Translations under genes and position numbers: made by a program
NCBI RefSeq assembly: GCF_902635505.1
Contig: NC_045430.1
Location: forward strand, 129,719,425-129,783,424
Origin: Sarcophilus harrisii
Taxonomy: Eukaryota; Chordata; Mammalia; Dasyuromorphia; Dasyuridae
Reading direction: 5' to 3'
Length of the DNA stretch: 64,000 bases
Notes under the pieces: generated by a model
Databases searched by the model: none
Told to the model about the DNA's origin: nothing
What the model saw: the letters and a program-made list of their open reading frames with translations, nothing else
Shown here: in pieces, positions 33,871 to 44,800 of the stretch
Numbering within the stretch: position 1 is the stretch's first letter
Layout: every line of letters begins with the position of its first letter

Positions 33871-35810
33871 TGCTGGTTCTGTGTTTTACATAGCTATTAC
33901 TTGTGATTGTGCTTCATTTTCAAGTAGGTTTTTGAATGATTTCCTAGTATTCTCTAAATACATCATCATCTGGTCTGCAAAGAGTGAGAGTTTTATCTCC
34001 TCATTGCCTATTCTAATTCCTTTAAACTTCTTTTTTCTTATTACTAAAACCAACATTTCTAATACAATAGTAATGGTGGTGATAATGGACATCTTTGTTT
34101 CACCCCTGATCTTAAGAATGCTTCTAGCTTCTCTCCATTATAAACAATGCTTGCTGATGGTTTTAGATAGATGCTGCTTGTTATTTTAAAGAAAACTCCC
34201 TTTATCTCTATGCTCTCTAGTATTAATAGGAATGGGTCCTGTTTTTTGCCAAAAACTTTCCCTGCATCTATTGAGATTATCACATGATTTGTTAGTTTTG
34301 TAATTGATATGATCGGTTATGGTAATAGTTTTCCTGATATTATACCAGCTTTCCTGGTATAAATCCCACTTGGTCATGGTCATAGTATATTTACTAATAA
34401 GTTGTAATCTTTTTGCTAATCTTTTATTTAAAATTTTTTGCATCATCATACAAGAGATTGTCTTGAGATAGTTATAACAGAGACTGTTCTAGAATTTTCT
34501 TTCTGTTTTGGCTCTTCCTGATTTAGGTATCAATATCATATTTGTGCCATAGAAAGAATTAGGCAGGAGTCCTTTACCTATTTTTCCAAAGAGTTTACAT
34601 AGTATGGGAATTAATTGCTCCTTAAATGTTTAATAGAATTCACTTATAAATCTATCTGATCCTGGACATTTTTTCTTAGGAAGTTCATTTTCTTTTTCTA
34701 AAATGGGGCTATTTAAGTAATTTATTTCCTCTTCTGGTAATCTGGGAATTTATATTTTTGTAAATATTTATTCATTTCAATTAGATTGTCAGTCTTGCTG
34801 GCAATACAATTGGGCAAATTAGCTCCTAATTGTTTTAATTTCTTTTTCTTTGGTGCTAAGTTCACTCTTTTCATTTTTGATGTTGGTGATTTGGTTTTTT
34901 CCTTCTTTTTTCTAATTAAATTAACCAAAGGTTTATCTATTTTTTTTTCATAAAGTCAACTCTTAGTTTTATTAGTTCAATAGTTTTCTTAGTTTCTGTT
35001 TTTTCCAATTTCTCTTTTGAGTTTCAGAATTCCTAATTTGGTATTTAATTGGAGGGTTATAATTTGTTCCTTTTCTAGATTTAGTTGCATGCCCAATTCA
35101 TTGACCTCTTTTTTCTTTATTTTATTCATGTGACTATTTAGAGATATACAACTTTCCCTAAGAATTGCTTTGGCTAAGTCTCAATAGATTTTGGTAGTTG
35201 TCTCATTACTGTCATTCTCTTGGATAAAATTATTGTTTCTGTGTTTTGTTGTCTCATTCATCATTTAGAATTAAATTATCCAATTTCCAATTGGTTTTAG
35301 TCTATCTTTCCTTGCCCCTTTATTGAATATAATTTTTATTGTATTGTGGTCTGAAAAGGAAGCATTTATTATTTTTGCCTTTATGCATTTGATTGTGAAG
35401 TTTTTATGCCCTAATATACAGTCAATTTTTGTTTAGCTGCTATGTATTGCTGAGGAAAAGGTGTATTCCTTTCTGTCCAATTTTTTCCAGATATCTATCA
35501 TAGCTAAGTTTTCTAGGATTCTATTAACCTCCTTAACTTTTTTCTTTATTTTGTGGTTAGATTTATATAATTCTGAGGAGGAAAGTTTGAGGTTTCCTGC
35601 TAGTATAGTTTTGCTGTCTTTAACGTCTTCTCTTAGAATTTGGATACTGTACAACTTGGTGCATATATATCTAGTTTCAACGCTATTTCATTGTCTATGG
35701 TACCCTGTAACAAAATATAGTTTCTTTCCTTATCTCTTTTAATTAGATTATTACTTTTGCTTTTTCTAAGATCAGAATTGCTACCCTTGCTTTTTTTGTT
35801 TTGGCTAAAG

Positions 35811-35978
35811 CAGGGGTCCTCAAACTACGGCCCATGGGCCAGATACGGCAGCTGAGAACATTTATCCCCCTATTTAAAGGCCCACAAAACAAAGTTTTTG
35901 TTTTTACTATAGTCCGGCCCTCCAGCAGTCTGAGGGACAGGGAACTGGCCCCCTATTTAAAAAGTTTGAGGACCCCTG
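35811..35978. mobile_element. Non-autonomous hAT DNA transposon (MITE)
   Basis: The 168-bp element has perfect 16-bp terminal inverted repeats: CAGGGGTCCTCAAACT (35811-35826) and AGTTTGAGGACCCCTG (35963-35978). The body (CGGCCCATGGGCCAG, AGTCCGGCCCTCCAGCAGTCTGAGGGACAGG) matches a hAT MITE type I know from several mammals (OposCharlie-type; exact name unsure). It has no transposase and sits inside the old minus-strand L1. No clean 8-bp target duplication is visible. Confidence 0.88.
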
Positions 35979-37378
35979 GAAGCATAATAAATTATGCTAA
36001 AGCCTTTTACTTTTACTCTGCATGTATCTCTGTTTCAAATGTGTTTCTTGTAAACAACATACTGTAGGATTCTGTTTTTTAATACACTTTGCTATTCACT
36101 TCTGTTTTATGGGAAAGTTCATTCCATTCACATAGTTATGAATACCAGCTCTGTATTTCCCTCCATTCTATTTTCTCCCCTGTATATACTTTTGTTCTCT
36201 TTCCACGCTATCCCTTAGTAGTTCTTTGTTTCTAACCCATCCTGCCCTTCCTTCTGTCACCTCTCCTCTCTTCTCTTACTCTTTTCTCCTAGATTTTCTG
36301 TCCTCCCTTCTATCTAATCCCTCCCTTTTTTTCTACTTTCTCCTGCTATTTCTTTATAGAGTAAGATAAATTTCTATACCTAACTGAATAATTTATTCCC
36401 TCTTTGAGCCCAAACCAATGAGATTAAGCTTCAGACAATGCTCACCTCTTCCCTTCTTTCCCTCCATTGTAATAGATCTTTTGTGCCTCTTCATGTGATC
36501 TGATTTATCCCATTATATTTCCCCTTTCCTTTTCTCCCGGTACAATTCTTTTCTCACCCCTTAATGAATGACTTTTTCTTTGATATCTTCACGTCAGGGT
36601 TCATTTGCAACCACACCCTCCATTCATGTATGACCCCTCTAACTGCTCCAGTAACAGATACAGTTCTCAAGAGTTACAGATATCATTTCCCCATCTAGGG
36701 ATGTAAACAGTTTAGCCTTTAAATAATATATATTTTCCCTGTTTACCTTTTTATGCTTGAAACCTCTATTGGAAGATCAGATTTTCTGTTTAGTTCTGAT
36801 ATTTTTCAATAGAAATGATTGAAAGTCTCTTACTTCACTGAAGATCCCTCTCCTCCCCTGAAAGGTGATGCTCAGTCTGAGTAGTTAATTCATGGGTTGT
36901 AATCCCACATCCTTTGCCTTCCAGAATATGGTATTCCAGATCTTCCAATCCTTTTATTGTAGATGTTGCCAGATCCTGGGTAATCCTGTTTCTCCTTCAT
37001 ATTTGAATTGCTTTTGCATAGCATTTTGCAGTATTTTTACCTTGAGATTATAGTTCTAGAGTTTTATAATAATGTTCCTTGGGGTTTTCCTTGTGGGATC
37101 TCTTTCAAGAAGTGATCATTGGATTCTTTCAATGACTATTTCCCTCTCTGGTTTCACATATCAGGGTAATTTTCCTTGGTGATCTCTTGAAAAATGCTAT
37201 CTAGGCTCATTTTTAGTCCTGGCCTTCACATAGACTAATAATTTTTAAATTGTCACTTCTAGATCTATTTTCCAGGTCAGCTGTTTTTCCAATGAGGAAC
37301 TTTACATTTTCTTCCATTTTTTTCCTTCTTTTTAGTTTTCTTTGACGGATTCTTGATGTTTCATAGAGTTATTACCTT

Positions 37379-37666
37379 TCATTTGCCCTGTTCTAGTTTA
37401 AATGTGTGATTTTCTTCAGTTAGCTTTTGTATTATTTTTTCCATTTGATTCATTCTACTTTTTAAGATGTTCATTTCTTCAGTGGAATTTTTCTTTTTTT
37501 GCATTTGGCCTATTGTGTTTTTTAAGGAATTGATTTCTTCAATTTTTTCCCTTCCTTTTCCAAGTTGTGGATTCTCACTCTTATTTTTTTTCCTTCTACC
37601 TCTCTTAATTGCCTTTTTAAAGCTTTTATGAGCACTTCCAAGAAGCTTCTTTGGGCTTGATACCAA
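37379..37666 (-). pseudogene. L1 ORF1p N-terminal coiled-coil remnant
   Basis: A 95-codon open piece inside the minus-strand L1 begins MVSSPKKLLGSAHKSF, then a Lys/Arg/Glu-rich region and a heptad-like coiled coil (INSLKNTIGQMQKKK, MNILKSRMNQMEKIIQKLTE). This position after the 5' UTR and this composition fit L1 ORF1p, the RNA-binding trimer. The RRM and C-terminal domain downstream (below 37379) are only in broken frames. Confidence 0.75.
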
Positions 37667-38444
37667 TATATACCATTCTTTGAGATTTCCTCTATAGACA
37701 TTTTGTCCTCATCTGAGTTGAAGTTTTGGTCTTTCTTTCTTTGGTATAGCTTTCTATGATTAAAGTTATTTTTTGTTTCTTGCTCATTTTTTTTCCTTTC
37801 TCTTTTTGTATTTCTTCTTTTGTGACTTTTATGGTTGAGCCGTGCTCCTAGGATAAAGGGGACACTGTCCCAAGCTTTCTGTGCAGCTCTGAGTCTTGGC
37901 TTTGAGCAAAGAGGTCTCTTTGCTTGGCGTTTTACTCATAGTAGGGGATAACTTTACCTACTCTTTTCAGAAAACAGCCTAGTTTTCCAGAATTTGCCTT
38001 CTAAGTTTGGACTGGAGACTGCCCCACTGGTCTACTTTTCAACTGAGCTAGGACCAAGAATCTCAGTTGCTGATATGCTGTGTTTATGACTCTATCATTG
38101 ACTTTCCCAGACTCCATCTGAGCTGGGCTGAACACCCCTTTCACCCCAATGAAACTGACCTTTCTTGAAGTCTTTCCCAACTATGTTGAGCTGGAGAATG
38201 GTTTCGTTCCATCAGACTCTGTTCAGAGGCTTGGTTTTATGTGATTTTCAAGGGAAACTGGGAGAGCTCAAGTAAGTTCCTCACTTCACTTCACCATCTT
38301 GGTCTTACCCTTCATTCTCAAAGTGATCAAAATTTACATTCTTTTGGGTAGATAGCTCTGCAGGTAATAATATGATATCCTATGTGAACAGAGGGAAGGG
38401 AAGTGAAGAAAGAAAGGAAAAACTGACAAGGCAAAAAAGAAAAC

Positions 38445-38660
38445 AGAAAAGGAAAAGAGGGAAAGGAAAGGAAAGGAGAAAGGGAAGGGAAGGAAAGGGA
38501 AGAAAAAAGGAAAGGGGAAGGGGAAGAGGAAGGGGAAGGGGAAGGGAAAGAGGAAGAAGAAGGAGAGGGGAAGGAGAGGGGAAGGGAGAGAAGGGGAGGG
38601 AAGGAGAGGGGAAGGGAGGAAAGGAGAAGGGAGAAGAGGGGAGAGGAGGGGAGGGGAAAG
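38445..38660 (+). repeat. Homopurine tract (GGAAG/GGAAA)n
   Basis: 216 bases with no pyrimidine on the plus strand; the wider purine-rich tract spans about 38390-38702. G-rich GGGGAAG units dominate the right half. Long open frames here on either strand (Lys/Arg/Glu/Gly or Pro/Ser/Leu/Phe) are low-complexity artefacts. Confidence 0.95.
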
Positions 38661-38699
38661 CAGGGGAAGGGAAGGCAGGGGAAGGCAAGGGAGGGGAAG

Positions 38700-38815
38700 A
38701 AGCTGTGTTGTCCAACTGGCCACTTCCAGAAGAATCCTCAGTAGGGCAGCTCCCTGATATTATGGTCCTCTTCAAGAACAAAGGACAAACAACAACCTCT
38801 TTCAGTAGGAATAGA
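38700..38815 (-). mobile_element. Third SINE type, minus
   Basis: The antisense of the 18160 SINE head is seen as CCCTGATATTATGGTCCTCTTCAAGAACAAAGGACAAACAAC. Its interior end abuts the homopurine tract to the left. Confidence 0.65.
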
Positions 38816-38864
38816 AGCTGTCCTAGTTAAAGTTTCTGTTTCTTTTCTGTTGTTGTTAATCAAG

Positions 38865-39040
38865 CATTTTATATTTTTGTAAATTTTCATCAATTTGATT
38901 TAAATTGTTGGTTTTATTGGCATATGATTAAGTTAAAGAGTATTTATTAATTTGTTCATTTGGTATGAATTCTCTTTTTTCATTCTAGATACTAGTAATT
39001 TGGTTTTCTTCTTAAAAAAATCAAATTAGTCAAATCAAAA
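38865..39040 (-). mobile_element. Short L1 ORF2 fragment (minus)
   Basis: TATATTTTTGTAAATTTTCATC...TTGGTTTTATTGGCATATGA...TAATTTGGTTTTCTTC parallels the ORF2 stretch at 34745-34930. Confidence 0.55.
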
Positions 39041-39499
39041 TAATGAAATAACACGAACAGTTGAGCTCTACCTCATTAAGTACTCCAAACATCTAGAAGA
39101 AGCCTCAGATCAAATCCTAATTAGAGAAATCCAAGAAAAAAAATCAGAATGAGTCATTTTTCCAGGCCAGATCAGCTCAGGTGGATAAAAAAAATCTGTG
39201 GACACTAAGAATGGTGTATAGCCAGGTACAGTCACGTGGAGAATAAAGGGAAAGGCTGTTTACCAGTTCAAGAAAAAGCCCCAAATCCAACATAGAAGCA
39301 CCTAAACTTGTAGGGTTTACAAAAAGATGGAAAAGATTGAGCAACAGCTATTGCTCAATACCCATTTCCAGGTCACAGATCCAGGTGGACTAAGGAGGGG
39401 ACAATTGTTTGGGGGTTGTATTTCAGGGTGAAGAGTGATTATGTGCCTTAGGTTGTGTACCAAGGAGCAAGTTCAGAAGCAAACAGCATTGTCCTTGTT

Positions 39500-39730
39500 A
39501 TTAATTTTTGGTTTGTTGCTTTTGCCTCTAAACCCTCTCCTGTATATGGGGGTTTAAGTCTTGTGGTTAGTGGGGGATTGGGTTGTGCGATTGTTGTGAG
39601 TTTAAATAGCACGTTTTGGGGGTTAATTGTGTTTTTGATCTATTTGGGAGGAATGTTAGTAGTGTTTGGTTATACTGCTGCTATGGCTACTGAGGAGTAC
39701 TCAGAGAGTTGAGTGGGTAATATGGTGGCT
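39500..39730 (+). pseudogene. ND6: NUMT: nuclear copy of mitochondrial ND6
   Basis: Translation gives [19 protein letters not shown], then a segment ending [26 protein letters not shown], which is the N-terminal half of marsupial mitochondrial ND6 (complex I, inner-membrane subunit). The frame closes in the nuclear code at TGA (39710-39712), but TGA is Trp in the vertebrate mitochondrial code, and the codons after it (VGNMVA) continue the expected ND6 sequence ESWVGN. The G/T-rich, C-poor composition fits the ND6 strand of mtDNA. Similarity starts near 39500 and fades after about 39730, so only about 230 bp was captured. The open frame is good enough to suggest a fairly recent transfer or a slowly decaying copy. 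It is not expressed as ND6 in the nuclear code. Confidence 0.85.
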
Positions 39731-39734
39731 TGCT

Positions 39735-40020
39735 GCTGACTCTTCCATTTTATGTGTGGGTTTTTCCCATTTATATACATGATCAGTAATTAAAAGAAGG
39801 TGGTAAGGAGTATGCAAAGAATTTAGTTCTCTAGGCTGATCAAATCTGTCTCAACTCCCTATTATCCCTTTTTCCTTTACAAATGCTTTTCCCTTTCCAG
39901 ATGTTTTTCTCTAGGGTCCTGATGCTGATTTCTTTGGGTACTAAAATAAGTTCAAACTAAAGGATATCAATACTTTCAGTCTCTGTCTGATATAGATTAA
40001 AATCTGACCATTAATTTCTT
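39735..40020. other. No feature recognised between NUMT and L1
   Basis: Intergenic sequence; similarity to mtDNA is lost here, so the captured mitochondrial piece is short. Confidence 0.4.
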
Positions 40021-40024
40021 TTTT

Positions 40025-40750
40025 GTGTTTTTTTAATAATAGCTTTTTATTTTCAAAATAAATGCAAAGATAGCTTGCAACATTCACCTTTGCAAAACCT
40101 TGTGTTCCAATTTTTTTTCCTTCCCTTCCCCCTATTCCTCCCCAAGATAACAAGTAATCCAATATATGTTAACATGTGCAGTTCTTCTATCACATTTCCA
40201 CATTTATCTTGCGGCACCAAAAACAAAAACAAAAAAACAAAAAAACAAAAAAACAAAAAAACAATCAGATCAAAAAGGGAAAAAATTGAGAAAAAAAAAC
40301 CCTCAAAAGCAAGCCAACAGCAATAGAAAAAAGATGAAAATACTATGTTGTGATCCACATTCAGTCCCCACAGTTCTTTTTTGGGATGCAGATGGTTCTC
40401 ATCATCACAAGTCTACTGGAATTACCCTGAGTCACCTCATTGTTGAAAAGAGCCACATCCATCAAAGTTGATCATTACATAATCTTGGTTTTGCTGTGTA
40501 TAATGTTCTCTTGATTCTACTCACTTCACTTAACATCGGTTCATATCACTCTCTCCAGGCTTTTCTGAAATTATCCTGCCAATCATTTCTTATAGAACAA
40601 TAATAATCCATAACATTTATATACCATATTCCTAAACTGATGGGCATCCCACTTGGTTTTTAGTTCCTTACCACTACAAAAAGGGCTGTTACAAATATTT
40701 TTGCACATGTAGGTCCTTTCTCCTTTTTTATGATTATTGATTTCTTAATC
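40025..40750 (-). mobile_element. L1 3' end and 3' UTR (minus)
   Basis: Minus-strand reading starts in the ORF2 end (complement of AAATATTTTTGCACATGTAGGTCC) and runs through a 3' UTR to a tail that includes AAAGCTATTATTAAAAA. A plus-strand (AAAAACA)n microsatellite at 40218-40264 has expanded inside the UTR. No clear target duplication found. Confidence 0.8.
40218..40264 (+). repeat. (AAAAACA)n microsatellite in L1 UTR
   Basis: Repeats of A5-7 separated by single C inside the minus-strand L1 3' UTR. Confidence 0.88.
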
Positions 40751-40754
40751 TGAG

Positions 40755-42780
40755 CTCTATAAACTACCAACTATGGTCTGAGACTGGGCAACACAATTGC
40801 AAACTTTCCTTTATTTGGAGCTCCAGTAGACTGCTATTGGTTACTTCAGTAATCTCAAATGCTCTGTAGGTTCTGAGAGACAAAACTCCATCATTACTTT
40901 TGATTTAAATTCTTTGCCTCTCTTAATCAGCTGAATCCACAACAGAAATTCAGGTTCAGAGCCCTTTACCTTCTTGTGGGTGGCTTCTATTCTTGCTCCT
41001 TGCCCAATGATCAGCTTCAGCTCTGATATCTCAATCATAACAGTTCCTTGCCTTTGAACGTATCTGCAGATCCTTCCCTGACCCAGCTTCTGGGACAGAG
41101 GGACAATTAATAGCTAACTCTTGCTATTCTTGTTCTCATACATAGAGCCCTGCAAGCTCCAGACCAGTTCTTGTACTGGAAGACCCGTGAAGATAGGCCT
41201 TCCTGGCTGGACCATCAGGAATCTCTGTGTTTTCTCCTTGTATTTTCCTATTACAATTCAGTTTGGTTCTCTTCCCTGATCTTTGCTGTAGTAGTGAAAG
41301 AACTTGGGTATATTATTCCTTCCTTCTCTGTCATCTTTTCTCGTCTCCAAAAGATAATCTTAAAATGACCAATTCAGGAAAATTGAGACTATGCAATAAG
41401 ATTATATAGTTATACATATCAAAGTACAGAAGTGAATGTTTGCACAGAATCAGAAATACCTGGAAATGTCTGGTGTGTAAATTTGAAAACCATTTTTCAG
41501 AATAATGCATGGATTGAACATGAAGGATATATGTACATATAGGAAACAGTAGCTCAAGACCCCTTCCAAACTGCTAGGCCCTAGTCTTTCCTCTTGTCAC
41601 CTTGGTGTGGGTTCACTTGCCAAGAAGAATGGCCAATCTACTTTTTCATGGTTTCATTTGCTAATCTCACCACTGGCAGTTCTTCTTCCAATAAGGAATA
41701 TGGCTTTGAGCTAAATTTATGCATGACAGTTCCTGTCAAGACCTTAAGCAGATGGTGGGGTTGGCAGTGTGGGAGAAACACCTTCAGGAAGGCTTCAGGG
41801 GAGGGAAGCAGCATCAGAGCAGGCCCATTCACATTAGTAGTATAGATAGGAAATAACAGAATTATTAATTAGTAGGAATAATATCATGGGATTTAAATCA
41901 ATTAGTAGGCATTGCTCAACTTTTCCACCACTGATCACTGCCTCAGGCACTGTACCATTGATTTTCTGAAACTTTCATCATTAGAAAAACATTTAATCCA
42001 GTCATTTATAAATTGAAAATTACAAAGAAGAGGACAAATTCACTCCTGATTATTATCCTTATCAGCCCCAAGTCCCACTTCTGTGCAGAATGAGGGAAGA
42101 CAACAAATATAGTGACTAAGAGTCAGAGTCTGAAATTACCTTTCATTTCCCTTTAGCTCTCCCCATCTCAAACACTCCATTGACCTGAATAAAACTGATC
42201 TAAAAACCCTTAACCACTAAGTAAAATTTAGCATCACTTGTCTAGGTTTTCAAATCTAGCAGAACTCAAGATGATGTCTTACCATACCTAAACGTCTAGT
42301 TTCTTTTTTATTAGCCCCATTTTTCTATTCTAGGATACATTTTTCTCTTGAAACTAAATATTTTAGATGTTTTGCATGCCATGTTTTGTTTTAACACAAC
42401 TATGATTAAACTTATACACCTCTTTTGGTGTTTTGTTTTGTTTTTTTAATGGACAGAGGGGTTGGGAGAGACTTGGATTCTTAATCCAAGGTCATTTGCC
42501 AAACACTGTTGACAGTTCCTAACACATCTAACCATGTGTCAATTCTGAGCAGATACTGCACATCAGGTTTGCTTGCCTAATTTCTTTTCCTGTAAATCAT
42601 TCAGAAATGAATTGTTTTCTCTGGTTATTGAAGAAAGTTAATGAAAAACATGTAAATTCTACAATTAGAATTTTTCACTGATGACTATAGTAACTATATT
42701 TTTGTGAACCAAAAATTGGGAAACATAGCCTGACAATGAATATTTTCAAAATCTTGCTAAAATTTTTTCTTTAAATTAAT
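40755..42780. other. Unassigned sequence
   Basis: Overlapping short frames on both strands (for example 41594-41845 and 41638-41832) are chance frames. No repeat named. Confidence 0.4.
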
Positions 42781-42784
42781 TAGT

Positions 42785-42895
42785 TCAATACTGCACTAAG
42801 TGTTAGTGAAGATATATAATATAAAGCATAGTCTCTGCTTTTGGAGAGCTTATGGTCTTGTGGGGAAGAGGAGTAGAGCACAAACATAAACAGGG
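42785..42895 (-). mobile_element. L2 LINE (minus), left part
   Basis: CTGCACTAAGTGTTAGTGAAG...GTCTCTGCTTTTGGAGAGCTTATGG is antisense L2 3' sequence; it seems to resume at about 43690. Confidence 0.55.
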
Positions 42896-43139
42896 ACTCC
42901 CAGAAAACTGAGTTATATGGTTATTATACATAATAGCCTTCATTGATTGTTATTTTCCATTTGCCACCATATCTAGAGAATTGATGAAATTCGGATGCAG
43001 ATTGAGGTATATTATTTTAACTGGGTTTTTTTGGGGGGATAGTGTTTTTTTTTCTTTTGTTCTGTTCAGTTTCTTTTTTCACAGCATGACTAATGTTGAA
43101 GCATGTTTTACATTACTTTACTTGTATAAACTATATCAG

Positions 43140-43545
43140 ATTGCTTGCACTTGTTGTATCCAGGAGTCATGGTTCATGGCCAGTTTGAAAGAATTCAAAG
43201 AGATTCTCTTCTAGTCAAAAAAAGACTTTATTAATGCAAAGTAAAGTGGACCAGACTTTGAGAGAGTCTAGTGAAGTATTAGAAGACTGGAAAAGCTTAT
43301 ATATTGAAACTTGGGGTTTCAGTCAGCAGGCTAACACATATTCCCAGAGGAGGAACAGGGGCCTATGTATGGGAGCAAGGTTATAAAGTGCAGAAGACAG
43401 ATAAGGAGCCAGGATGTGGTTTTCAGAAATAAATAAGAAGATAGGATAGGATTTTAGCAAAGTCCAGTCAATAGATAAGGAATTTTTATTGTTCTATGTT
43501 CCTTAGCTTAGTGGGTAAAGAGGTCCTCCTGGAGCCTGGGTTTCG
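43140..43545 (-). mobile_element. LTR-like segment, possibly solo LTR
   Basis: On the minus strand the segment contains a TTAATAAAGTC polyadenylation-type signal followed by a short 3' part ending near GGATACAACA, as an LTR R/U5 might. No internal retroviral genes flank it. Family not identified; looks like an old fossil. Boundaries are approximate. Confidence 0.3.
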
Positions 43546-43549
43546 ACCC

Positions 43550-43675
43550 ATCACCATCTTGGGGAAGGAGCTAATGAGGAAGAAAAATTTGGAACTCAAA
43601 AATCTCTCAAAAAATGAATGTTGAAAATTCTTTTTTCGTGTAGTTGGAAAAAATAAAATACTATTAAAAAAAAAA
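43550..43675 (+). mobile_element. L1 3' tail
   Basis: TTGGAACTCAAAAATCTCTCAAAA...TGAATGTTGAAAATTC...AAATAAAATACTATT followed by a 12-A tail matches the last part of the marsupial L1 UTR seen at 16780-16870. It lies inside the interrupted L2 of 42785-44065. Confidence 0.55.
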
Positions 43676-43689
43676 AAGCCTACCATCTA

Positions 43690-44065
43690 CTGAAGGGAAA
43701 ACATGTATAAGTAAGTCAGCATAAAACATACAAAAGAATTGGTTTGGGGTAAGCAGTAACAACTAAAAGGATCAGGAAAAGCCTCATATAAAGGGTGACA
43801 TTTCAGATGAAGGTTAATGGCAGTAGGAATTCCAATGTATGGAGATGCGGAGGCTTGGGAACATCCTGGGCCAAAACCCAGAGACTGGAAATGGAACAGA
43901 TTCTTTGTAATGAAGCATTCCTAATGAGGAGTTATGTAAAATAAGTCTAAATATCTAAGCTGGAGTCAGATTGCGAGAAACTTTCACTGCCAAATAAGAA
44001 GTTTATATTTTACTATGGAGACAGGAGGGAACTACTGAAGCTTCTTCAATATTTATCGCACTTAG
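43690..44065 (-). mobile_element. L2 LINE (minus), right part
   Basis: GGTGACATTTCAGATGAAGG, GGAATTCCAATGTATGGAGATG and GAAGTTTATATTTTACTATGG follow the antisense L2 body order after the piece at 42785-42895. Confidence 0.55.
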
Positions 44066-44644
44066 TGTCCCAAAAATATTCCAGCATCCTAATGTGATCT
44101 TTTAAATTGGATAAATTTTGAGATTTGTTAAAATGGTTGTAATTAAATTGTGAATAAAGAACTTCAGGACAAGAGACAAGCCTAAAAAGCAAGACAGGAG
44201 CAGAATAATTTGAATATTAAAACAAAAAGCAGTTCATATATTCCCTCATTAGTAAAATAGGGATGTAATTAGTGTCTATATACATCATAGTTTAGAGAAG
44301 AATTTAAACTGAAGAGCAAAGGCAGAACTTTTGTACTTGCTGGGCAGTTAAGGTAGCACCACTTGCCTTGATATCTGTCTCTTTCCTTAAAGGTTGACTA
44401 GGGCTGTGCTTAGAAGTGACTTGTCTATGAAGACTAAGATTTCCGTCTCTTACTTTTCATATCATTTCTTGCCATAAAGAGGAGTTTCAATGCGTTCCAT
44501 AAGACTGGATCTATTAGATACCGGGAAAGTTTCCTTTACCAGTAGGTCCTTTGTTCTTGGAATTATTTTGTTTAATAATTTTTAAAGGAGTTATTTTGTT
44601 TCATCCCCAACAAGACATGGAGATGTTAATTAAAGCAAATCAAT

Positions 44645-44800
44645 GGGATAATAGCACTGTAAAATTCAGAGCATGCTGGATATGGAATCTGAGGCTGTGG
44701 GTTCAAACCCTATCTCAGCTAGTGTATCTTCTCTGTGTTTTTTGGCAAATCACTTTCTACTCTGGATCTCAGGTCTGCCCTCCAACTCTGAATTTGAGAC
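44645..44800 (+). mobile_element. MIR-like SINE
   Basis: GGAATCTGAGGCTGTGGGTTCAAACCC...TTTTTTGGCAAATCACTTTC...GGTCTGCCCTCCA. Confidence 0.5.

Larger units (their letters stand above)
33885..38313 (-). mobile_element. Old LINE-1 reaching its 5' end (minus)
   Basis: Read on the minus strand this is an L1 in order: 5' UTR (about 38313-37667, starting GTAAGACCAAGATGGTGAAG), ORF1, then ORF2 endonuclease and RT pieces. Recognisable ORF2 peptides include ILNKRLAKRLQ (34440 region), [11 protein letters not shown] (34230 region) and [17 protein letters not shown] (about 33950-34010). The catalytic FADD of L1 RT reads FADQ here, and the frames are broken many times, so it is dead. It stops within the RT domain near 33885. 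A hAT MITE lies inside at 35811-35978. Confidence 0.85.

Noticed and set aside
38334-38830. Long open frames of 129-152 codons on both strands
   Set aside because: They read through the homopurine tract; the Lys/Arg/Glu/Gly and Pro/Ser/Leu/Phe compositions are low-complexity artefacts.
39455-39712. An 85-codon membrane protein gene
   Set aside because: It is a mitochondrial ND6 fragment in the nucleus, and the N-terminal 15 codons are unrelated flanking sequence.
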